Assembly (NCBI GenBank): GCA_022497145.1
Contig: MU385861.1
Span: 499,934 to 563,933, forward strand
Source: Rostrohypoxylon terebratum
Taxonomy: Eukaryota > Ascomycota > Sordariomycetes > Xylariales > Hypoxylaceae
Direction: 5' to 3'
Length of the DNA stretch: 64,000 nt
The notes beneath the pieces are model-generated. The model worked only from the letters and a program-made list of their open reading frames with translations, was not told where the DNA came from and made no database searches. Shown here in pieces: positions 56,226-64,000 of the stretch; within the stretch, counting starts at the first letter, position 1; each line of letters begins with the position of its first letter. The position numbers and the translations under genes are program-made.

Positions 56226-58298
56226 ATGGCTCTCTCTACTCCAACAAGCAACGGTACTCGTCGCTTCAATCCGCTCCCGTCTCCAGGTAAAAATGAGACG
56301 CCCAGATCGGTAGGGATGGTAAGACCAATATTACCTCAAAAAAGCGTGACGACTGCTTCCATCGAGGACGCGTACGTGAGTTTTATCCTCTACTGCAACC
56401 CTGCAGTGCCTTTAGAGACCGATACGTACGCGCTCAGAGAGGCATTCCGAACCCCACCAAAGAGCGAGGGGAAGAGCTTCAGTACATTTACCTTGTTTGA
56501 ACTTATCAAAAAGCTTCACTCGAAAGAGCTTAAGACGTGGGCAGAATTGGCCTTGAAATTGGGTGTTGAACCTCCAGACCATGACAAGGGCCAAAGCTCA
56601 CAGAAGATTCAGCAATATGCTGTTCGTTTGAAGGTAAAACTTCACTTAATTTCAGTAACATTCATGGTTGCTTCATTCGATAGCGGCGTAGCTTACTTCT
56701 AGTAGCGATGGATGCACTCTATGCATATTAACGCTTTCTTCGACTATCTAATGGATAATCCGCACCCGTACTGGACCCAAATCCCCACTGATCCAAACCC
56801 GGTCTGCGAGGATGGTAGAGATGGGGTTGCCGCAGAAGATGACATGGCTCTACGTGCTTTACTGCCTCATATTCGCCCGCGTCGAGGTCGAAAAAGACCC
56901 GAGGAAGATAACCTCAGTAAATCTCCTTCACAGAGACCCAGATTAGAATCGCCGGGGTTTGGTGGGGAGCCTAGAACTGCTCGTCCAGATTCACTAGATC
57001 CGTGGACCGCCCACCCAGACGGAAGAAATTCATTCATGTTTCCGTCGGTCGACCCAAGGTCAAGCGTATTACCAGAAGCTAACTCGGCATTCCCATGGAG
57101 TAGTGACGTCTCACGTGAACCTATGTCGGCCTATCCTCAGTCCGCGATGACTCCGTCGACCAGAGGGACGTTCTGGGGCGATACAGCAGAACCTCGTTCC
57201 GCCATCAGCCCCAAGACCAAGGCGCTCGGGCGTCGCCATGGGGCAAAGGTCGTTTCCTCGGCTTGGAGAAGCGGTGGTGTATCTACGAATGGCAGGCCTC
57301 GCGGGCGACCTCCAACTAATCGTCCTACTGATAGTCCATTATCAGCAATCCCGGATGAGCGCAGAGAATTTCAGGGATCCCTTTTCGAGCAGAGCACACC
57401 ACAGTCAAGCATAATGCCTACGCCGATGCTTCCTCCAGAGTCAGTACCCAAGTCAGCAGGACCGACCTCCGCCCCAACGTCGGCGCCAATAACAACGCCA
57501 ACTTCTGCTCCTAGCAACCGACCTACTCGGCCAGGTCGTCTCTCTCTTCAAGTCCCACAACGGGCCAGCGGACCTGTCCGATTAGCGACTCCCCCACCTC
57601 CAGTAGTCATGGTAAACGGCAAAAGTCCAGTCAATGGCAATGGGGTAAATGGTGGTGGTAAAACGATAGATCACCCCCTAGAGGATGCGTTTACGGTGTT
57701 CGATCGCACTTCGGCTATGTTTACGGCGACGTCGACCGGCGATGATGGAACCTCTGGAATGCATTTCGACCCTGATAACGGTGACCGGACGAACTATGAT
57801 GAGATTGAGGCTATGTTTGTCGCCGATGTGCTTGAAGGTGCTTGGTTGGATGAAAAAGGGCAACCAGGTCCGACTGCTGACGTTGACGAGGCTATGGCTC
57901 TGGTTAAGGTTGTTATCGAAGGCATATCGAAACAAGCCCTTACGAAGGAGGCCTTCCTTATTAACCTGTCGGCGCTCGCGGGCATCAAGTATTTGATGCA
58001 AGCGGGTACTACCTCGGTGCAGAGGCTGGAGGTTGGTCCTGACTACACGAAATACCAATGTGCCTGGGGCTTACGGTTTGGCTCCGTCAGCGGAAAATTC
58101 CGATTAACAGAGACGGTTCCACACGCAAGGTGGAAAAAGGGCGCCCAACGACCGGACGAACCTAGGGGAAACTCCGACGTCCCCGCTCAGGGTGAGGAGG
58201 CTGCAGACTTCTGGCGCAAAAGATACGCCGATCTCCTGCGCGTCGTAAACAAGAGGAGCGAAGATACCACGCGGGTCGCTAAAGGGTTACAGGAATAG
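56226..58298 (+). CDS. Abp2-like ARS-binding protein
   Basis: Two exons, 56226-56633 and 56706-58298, give 666 residues. The N-terminal domain is that of fungal ARS-binding protein 2 (Abp2): IEDAYVSFILYCNPAVPLET, KSFSTFTLFELIKKLHSKEL, WAELALKLGVEPPDHDKGQS, then QQYAVRLKRWMHSMHINAFF across the intron. The Schizosaccharomyces prototype binds AT-rich origin DNA. A nuclear localisation-like cluster (RPRRGRKRPEED) and an AT-hook core GRPRGRPP at about residues 332-340 support DNA binding. The middle is Pro/Ser/Thr-rich and disordered with APTSAPITTPTSAP repeats. A C-terminal helical region (FVADVLEGAWLDEKG, LPLALAGI-like segments, then GEEAADFWRKRYADLLRVVN) may dimerise. Whether it acts at replication origins here is inference. 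The intron (56634-56705) ends TAGTAG. Confidence 0.85.
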
Positions 58299-58738
58299 GT
58301 ATAACATGTCTTGTAAGAGTATATCTATGGGTATATGATTCATGTGAGCTGCTCGAGATTCAACAGCTGTCTAATTCTTGTACATGTACTTTGGTTTCTG
58401 AGATACCCCGATCGCATGTATTATCAGATATTTGGAATATAAAAAAAATATTTCTAGTTCATAGGTAGGGTCGAGCAAGTTCGATGAGTGATGCCACACC
58501 TCTTCTATCTGTTCATATTACTGGCATTTAACTTACGTTATAATAGTGCAACTTCTGGCTGTCTTCAAGTTTTGCGCTTATTCAATTTGTGTTTATTGCC
58601 CTCAATTGCTCAGAATAGCTCATAATTCAATAACACCAGAAGAGTGTAGGTCAAGATCCGTACAGCAATGAATTTTCCTCCCAAAGAATAAATTCAACTT
58701 AAACTTTTCAAATCATTAATGAGGGCAACAGAGGGAGA
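58299..58738. other. Tail-to-tail intergenic region
   Basis: A 440-nt A/T-rich stretch between ABP2 (+) and the membrane-protein frame (-). No gene is seen. Confidence 0.5.
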
Positions 58739-59323
58739 CTAGGCGGTAATTGGGACCCAAAAGTTCCAATCTGTCAGGGAGCTATGACGAGGATTCTCAG
58801 AATGATGAAGTGAACCCACCCATTGGATCGATACCGCTAGCTCTTGCGGACTCACTGTTCGACTGGAAGGTGCTTCGACGATACTATTAGAGTTCGATTC
58901 ATACGCTCGCTGCAGTAGCTGTGGTGGTTCGTTCGTATATGGCCTCTGTTGTGCTGCTATATCGAAAGATGACACATGACTGCACTGGGTATCATGATCT
59001 GGAGTTAGCTGCTGCTTCTTCGCCTTCTGTCGCCAGCAGAAGTGATAAAATAGCACCGCTATGACGGCTATGATTGCTAGTACACCGGCTACCGAGCCAC
59101 CCACGATTGCGGACACATTAACATTGTCTGATGATAAAGACGCTGTAGACAGACGCGAGTGTGTTGCATTCAAAGGCGAGACCAACGCAATGATGGAGGA
59201 TGGTAACAAAGTCGTTGTTGACGAGGATGAGTTTAAGAATGTGCGAGAATCCACGGAGTAGTGTTTCCATGAGGAATTATAGCTTTTTCTTAATCCGTGA
59301 GTATTTTCAGATTGGATTAACAA
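58739..59323 (-). CDS. Single-pass membrane protein, 5' end unresolved
   Basis: The open frame codes 194 residues but has no ATG before the membrane segment. A TGA lies just upstream in frame and the first usable codon is TTG at 59323. The visible part is a Ser/Thr-rich outer stretch (FLNSSSSTTTLLPSS), a transmembrane helix at about residues 70-97 (VSAIVGGSVAGVLAIIAVIA, then VLFYHFCW), a basic stop-transfer RQKAKKQQ, and a polar cytosolic tail. This is the C-terminal half of the common fungal type I layout (signal peptide, extracellular domain, Ser/Thr stalk, helix, tail). Either an upstream exon carries the signal peptide or the gene is truncated. A candidate exon starts at the ATG at 59539 with a GTACGT donor near 59508, but the join is speculative. 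No function can be assigned. Confidence 0.5.
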   Translation of the reverse strand: MLIQSENTHGLRKSYNSSWKHYSVDSRTFLNSSSSTTTLLPSSIIALVSPLNATHSRLSTASLSSDNVNVSAIVGGSVAGVLAIIAVIAVLFYHFCWRQKAKKQQLTPDHDTQCSHVSSFDIAAQQRPYTNEPPQLLQRAYESNSNSIVEAPSSRTVSPQELAVSIQWVGSLHHSENPRHSSLTDWNFWVPITA

Positions 59324-60065
59324 ATGAAATCGTCCGTGTCATTGCCGGGAAGTGTAAATGAACAGGACAGGTTAGCAGATGTTCATACATGCATCACCGC
59401 CACCGTCATCATCCGGCGACCTTCTCATCTCCAATCGTCAATTAAGCTAGCTTTAAGCAAACAAAACTTCCTCCAAAGACAGCTCAGTGAAGAGAAATCT
59501 TCACGTACTTGAACAACCTAAATAGACGTTGACGATCATGAAACTGCTAGGTATATGAGATTGCCTGGGTCCCAAAAATTGTACCTTGAAGGGCCATGTC
59601 TCCTGCTCAACCCTAAAGTGGAGATATCAAGACCAAAAATAGATTGATAGCGAAATATGACATTGGCGCCTTTCCTGCTTTGTTGCGCTGTCACATTGCC
59701 GATGAGGTTCCCTTGATCACGATGCGCGCGACGGTCTTGTGGGGAAACCTGGGGTATTCACCCGCAACCTTGGTTGATCAACCGGACCAATGATATACCA
59801 ATGATATATATCGAACTTATTAGCTTCTACTTCTTCAAATATAGAATCTAGCCGAATGGATTAGACGGAATGTATTGATCCTGGTATTGACAAATATCAT
59901 ATAGTCGACCATGGATCTGTCATCGCCATGGAGGGCTGCGGCTAGGAACATAAAACCTAGGATTCTTGCCCGGATCGTCGGTCGACATTGCCTCCCCGAA
60001 CAAGGTCCAACCAACTTGAACCAAATTTACTCCATTGCTGGAAGACTCTCTCACAGCTTGTCAAG
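59324..60065. other. Divergent region upstream of AA9 gene
   Basis: It carries the AA9 promoter and possibly missing 5' exons of the membrane protein. No other gene is seen. The AA9 leader (60001-60065) is short. Confidence 0.5.
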
Positions 60066-61166
60066 ATGAGATCCTCACTTTATGCTACGCTTGCTGCCAT
60101 AGCCGCCACAAAAGTGGCTGGGCACTCTCTCTTCCAGGCCCTTTGGGTCGATGGCGTCGATATGATAAGTATCGCGGTCCCGACGTTGATTAGCAGGGAA
60201 TTAACTTAGCTAGCACGCGGGCCAATGCATTCGGATGCCTTCATCCAACAGTCCGGTCACGAATGTGAATAGCGCCGACATTCGATGTAATGTGGGAGGC
60301 ACCAGGGGTGTTTCGGGCAAGTGTGCGGTGAAGCCAGGTAGTACCGTGACAATAGAAATGCACGCGGTAAGATATGTCCGTACATAATGATTGTTAGTAA
60401 CTTACTTACTGTTATGTAGCAACCCGGTGATCGAAGTTGCGGTAATGAAGCTATTGGAGGAGCGCACTATGGCCCGGTTAACGTCTATATGAGCCAGGTT
60501 CCCGACGCCACAAAGGCCGATGGATCAACTCCGTGGTACAAGATCTTTGCCGACTCTTGGTCTGCGAAAGGGTCAGTGGGTGACGGTGACAACTGGGGAA
60601 CGAACGACCTAAACTCTTGCTGTGGCAAGATGGACGTCCCGATCCCGGCGGATACACCTGACGGCGACTATCTCCTCCGAGCTGAGGTTATCGCCTTGCA
60701 CACGGCATCCTCGGCTGGCGGTGCGCAGTTCTACGTTTCTTGCTACCAGATTACTGTTGCCGGAGGCTCCGCCTCCAGGGCTACTGCTCTACCAGCTGGT
60801 GTCAGTCTTCCGGGGGCGCTTAAGAGCAGCGACCCGGGGATCCAAATCAACATCCACTCCAAGATCTCGCAGTACGTAAATCCTGGCCCGGCTGTCATTG
60901 CCAGTGGTACCACGAAGGTGGCTGGCTCTGGCTGCTCCGCCGGTTGTGCGAAGACTTGCGCTGTTGGATCTGGACCTGTGGGCTCTGCTATCGGGACAAC
61001 TCCTTTGCCGACTTCGGGCGCGGGTGCTGGTACCGGTGGTGAGGCTGGTTGTGCTCAGTCAAGGTACCAACAGTGCGGTGGCCAGGGATACACTGGCTGC
61101 ACGACATGTGCTGAGGGGCTGACGTGCCAGGATGTATCGGCGCCGTACTATTCTCAGTGTGCGTAG
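60066..61166 (+). CDS. AA9 lytic polysaccharide monooxygenase with C-terminal CBM1
   Basis: Exons 60066-60164, 60214-60366 and 60420-61166 give 332 residues. A signal peptide (MRSSLYATLAAIAATKVAG) precedes His20, the mature N-terminal histidine. With His100 (GGAHYG) it forms the copper histidine brace; Tyr189 is the axial ligand and His178 and Gln187 complete the active site (GGAQFYVSCYQ). AA9 enzymes oxidatively cleave cellulose or hemicellulose outside the cell with help from cellobiose dehydrogenase or other electron donors. A Gly/Thr-rich linker leads to a CBM1 with its six-cysteine pattern (SRYQQCGGQGYTGC, then YYSQCA), which binds crystalline cellulose. The first intron (60165-60213, 49 nt) begins ATAAGT where GTAAGT is expected, while its branch and TAG acceptor look normal. 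No in-frame GT donor gives a plausible intron, so splicing may fail here. Apart from this site the gene is intact. Confidence 0.88.
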
Positions 61167-62253
61167 GCCCGCCGTAGGGAGTGGGACAGAGGGACAGAGG
61201 GACAGAGGAGGTACATCCACGGATTGCTGGAAAACAACAGTCATTCGTTCAAAAGAGGGACTTTAAATTGCATACCTAGTAACATACAAATTCAAGATAT
61301 GGCGTGAAATGTGACGCTGTGAGGTTCGTGGTTTAGTAAACAAGAATCAGTTCATCCAAATTATGAAGAGATGACGGTTCCTAGTGAGACATCTGAAATT
61401 TCTACATCATAGTATTGTACCTACCTATGTAGTAGAACTTTCAGGGGGGAATTAGAGGGCTATTACATAGTACATACAATACATACGTCAGGTATGAGCG
61501 CTATTAAACGCCTGCAACTTCCCGCACTTTTACTAAAGACGGAATGAAGCTCGGAAACCCCCACCCTAGAAAGTCCAACTGTACCCGAAAAGCTTGCAGG
61601 TACGAAGTAAGGTTGCTGCCAATTTCCACAATGCGAGATCTCCAGGGCTATCCATGCATCTGAGGGCAGTGGCAGGGCACAAAGCTCCGGTGCTATGGGT
61701 AGGTAGTGCACACTGCACCATAGTACACTCGTCACTCAGTACACTTGACTGCATGTGGTACCTAATTAAGACTTAAGACTTAAGACTTAAGTACCTACAT
61801 TCATGCATCCATGTACTTCACGGCGTCACCCTCCAGTGTTCAAGTGTTCAGATCTTCGTCTTCACCCACGCAGCAGCTTCGTTCATACTACATAGATGCG
61901 TCGAAGTACTATTTTCGATGGGCATTAATATTTGTGCCTCCAGCACAGACTGGGTTGTCAACGAAACACCACGAGTGTAATGATTCCGAGAACTTGTTAA
62001 GAGATTCGAGCTCGGCCTCGGATAATATTGGCAGAATCTATCGAGCGTGTCAGCTACAATGCTAGATCGGCAGGCGGGTAGGGATCTCGAGCGGGGCGTA
62101 AGCAGCTGTGTTTGGTGTGTTTGGTGCCTAGATCCTAGGTCCTAGGTCCTATATTTCACTAAAATCCCAATCGTACCTATTTTTGAAGTTTGAAAAGAGT
62201 TATTTATATATGATGACTGGTTATCCCATGCCTTCCGGTTTAGAAGGGACGTG
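61167..62253. other. Intergenic region between AA9 and STAND genes
   Basis: It contains a gggacaga repeat just after AA9 (61182-61207), a gacttaa repeat at 61767, CCTAGGTCCTAGGTCCT at about 62133-62149, and a short upstream ORF (62210-62254) listed separately. No other gene is supported. Confidence 0.5.
61767..61792. repeat. Heptamer repeat (acttaag)
   Basis: Three tandem units of acttaag, each containing the palindrome CTTAAG. Confidence 0.8.
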
Positions 62254-62254
62254 A
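62210..62254 (+). promoter_or_regulatory. Upstream ORF overlapping the STAND gene start
   Basis: A 14-codon frame (MMTGYPMPSGLEGT) ends with TGA at 62252-62254; its last A is the first base of the main ATG (62254-62256), giving TGATG. This arrangement allows termination-reinitiation and usually lowers translation of the main frame. Its use depends on the transcript including it. Confidence 0.45.
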
Positions 62255-64000
62255 TGGGAAAGTTTCGTAGTTCTGTTCTCAAAGTATTTGCTGGGAAAGG
62301 CAAAGTCGACCGGAGCACCGAAATTCTTCAAACGAGCACCTCTCAGTCTCCCCAACCTATCCCTCGACCTTCATCGACTACAAGCCAGCCCGCAAGCCAA
62401 CCCACAAGCCAGCCCACATCCGACTCATCCATCCAACAACCGATTCACGAAGTTCGGGATCTTGTGCCCGGGCTAGGTCTCTGGATAGAAGCCAAATCAC
62501 AGATCGAAAAAGATCCTATATGGAAGGATAGTTCGGATAAATATGCCAACGCACTGTTCTCGATTGGGGATCCCAGCTATGGCCGGGATCAAACTTCAAA
62601 AGATGTGGTGAAGGTTGTAACAGGGGCCATCGAGACACTCAAGGAGACCAATAAATCTGATCCGTGGTTCATCCCGTTACCCGGAGGTAGGAGGGTTTCC
62701 TTCGATCATGTCTTATCGAAGATGGCAGAGAGCGTTAAAGTCATGGCTACTCTGGGAGGTTCGCTTGCGCCATTAGATTCAACCCAGGGCGCGGGTATCG
62801 CATGCGCATGTCTCAAGGTCTTCGCCCAAGTAAGAGTTGCCCTTACAAATCGTACATCGTACCCCAAACTCGAATCCAGCTTACCTTGTTGATCGATAGG
62901 CCGTTATTGATGGGAAGGCAACCCGGGAACTTGTAGCTGACCAAGAGCCCATCGTTCACATAATCAGCTATTGTGCCAGTATCGAGCGATACTATCTATG
63001 TACCGAAAATCCATCTGTTGTTGATGCAAATGTTTTGAGACGTCTCCGAAAAAGCTTGGTAGACTTATATGTGAAGGTGTTACATTATCAGCTTCGAGTT
63101 TATCAGTACTTCACTGACGGAAAACTAAGTAAAGTGCCTAGATTCGTAAGTCGATGAGCTGATACTAACGAAAACTTCTAGAACACGCAATTCAAAGTTT
63201 TATTCCAAGTGAATTTAAGGATCTCGCGGATGAAGTTCAGAAGCAGAGGAAAGTTGTCGACGACATGGTTCGGGAGGTAGATATGCGAAGTGAGTGTTTG
63301 CAACCATGATAGGCAGCCAGGATGCTAAAAACCAGGACATGCTAGGCTCCAAAGAATATCGCGCGAAGTTAGAAAACCTCCATGAGCCTATCATGAAGAT
63401 AGGATCCCAACTACAAACTATGGCAACGCGGGATAAGCGACGACACGTTCTCGACTGGGTTTCCGGGATACTTCCAGAGGGAAGCAATGCAAAATTCAAC
63501 ATGGCTAAGCCCATCAATGGTACATGCAAGTGGCTTCTTACGGAACCGGAGTATGAAAAATGGCGTGGAGGGTCAACCCCGAGCTTCTTCTGGCTCAAGG
63601 GGAAGAGTAAGCCCCCCCTATTGAGAGCTAGCAGCCACCGCGACCAACTACATGCTAATTATAATGACCAGTGGGTGCCGGCAAGACTCATCTAACAACT
63701 GCCGTGATCACAGATATCCAAGACCGAACCTCGCATGACTATGTAGAGCCAGTTGCGTTCTACTATTGTGACAAGGCGAATGGCAATGTAGAAGCAAGAT
63801 GTGAAGCTGACGCTATTATTAAGTCGATCTTGAGGCAAGTTCTATCGGAAGGGTCCGAGTTACCCGAATCTATCCTCGACATATACGATAAACAAAACGA
63901 ACGTAGGACGGACCTTGACGCGAAAGATGCTATGAACATATTAACCAAGGCAATTAAAACTTATCAGCAAACCCATGTCGTGATTGACGCCTTAGACGAG
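62254..64000 (+). CDS. STAND/NACHT NTPase with helical N-terminus, 3' end outside window
   Basis: Visible exons are 62254-62829, 62900-63128, 63182-63289, 63346-63606 and 63672->64000, giving 501 residues without a stop. The NTPase begins late: Walker A GKMGAGKT at residues 390-397 and Walker B VVIDALDE at 494-501, the pattern of fungal NACHT-type NLR-like proteins. Residues 75-330 are a helical N-terminal domain (LWIEAKSQIEKDPIWKDSSD, ERYYLCTENPSVVDANVLRR, LYVKVLHYQLRVYQYF) like those fused to fungal STANDs; it is neither HeLo nor a patatin-type effector as far as I can see. A Ser/Gln/Pro-rich stretch (QPASQPTSQPTSD) precedes it. The segment CKWLLTEPEYEKWRGGSTPS just before the P-loop is typical of these proteins. 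Members control heterokaryon incompatibility and immunity-like cell death. The sensor repeats (WD, ankyrin or TPR) lie outside the window. The four introns all join in frame. Confidence 0.88.

Noticed and set aside
61811..62065. An 84-codon frame before the STAND gene
   Set aside because: No domain, no splice link to the STAND frame, and composition like surrounding intergenic DNA.
63290..63312. A 23-nt intron in the STAND gene
   Set aside because: It restores the frame but is too short to splice; the 56-nt intron 63290-63345 restores the same phase with a good acceptor.

Overview
The window is nuclear DNA of a filamentous ascomycete (Pezizomycotina, probably Sordariomycetes). The evidence is gene style and content. 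Protein genes carry short introns of about 45 to 150 nt with GTRNGT donors and CTRAY branch sites close to the acceptor. Intergenic regions are long and rich in simple repeats. The content includes an hymA-type Mo25 protein, a cellulose-active AA9 enzyme with a fungal CBM1, and a STAND/NACHT protein. The AA9-CBM1 gene suggests a plant-litter or wood-associated fungus. I assign no species.

Layout, left to right. 0-10 kb: 3' part of hymA (+), then three minus-strand genes: a classical SDR, the SWI/SNF subunit Snf12 (SWIB) and a PDK1-type kinase. 11-20 kb: three plus-strand genes separated by long leaders: two fungal proteins of unknown function and a BTB protein. 22-30 kb: GEN1/Yen1 Holliday-junction resolvase (-) divergent from dynactin Arp10/Arp11 (+), then mitochondrial seryl-tRNA synthetase (+). 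30-37 kb: a 2021-residue coiled-coil protein (-) built from short repeated helical units. 38-40 kb: two intron-containing tRNA-Arg(ACG) genes in inverted orientation. 41-54 kb: mitochondrial GTP/GDP carrier Ggc1 (-), RNA polymerase III subunit Rpc82 (-), complex III core protein Qcr2 (+), ATP synthase epsilon (+), NatC subunit Mak10 (+) and a peroxisomal adenine-nucleotide carrier (-). 56-64 kb: Abp2-like DNA-binding protein (+), a single-pass membrane protein with an unresolved 5' end (-), the AA9 LPMO (+), and a STAND NTPase cut by the window edge (+).

Most of the window is housekeeping. Several genes between 28 and 54 kb serve mitochondria or peroxisomes (tRNA charging, GTP import, complex III, ATP synthase, peroxisomal ATP import). 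They lie on both strands with separate promoters, so this is a loose neighbourhood and not an operon-like cluster. The last 5 kb looks accessory: secreted enzyme, membrane-protein fragment and an innate-immunity-type NTPase.

Exon coordinates were built by hand from splice motifs and reading-frame continuity. Every multi-exon model below closes in frame. Family assignments come from recognised motifs, not from a database search. The items most worth a second look are the altered splice donor (ATAAGT) in the AA9 gene, the paired tRNA-Arg genes whose introns can mispair with the anticodon loop, the large repeat-built coiled-coil protein, the NACHT protein with an unassigned N-terminus and an overlapping upstream ORF, and a recurring 14-bp palindrome in intergenic DNA.
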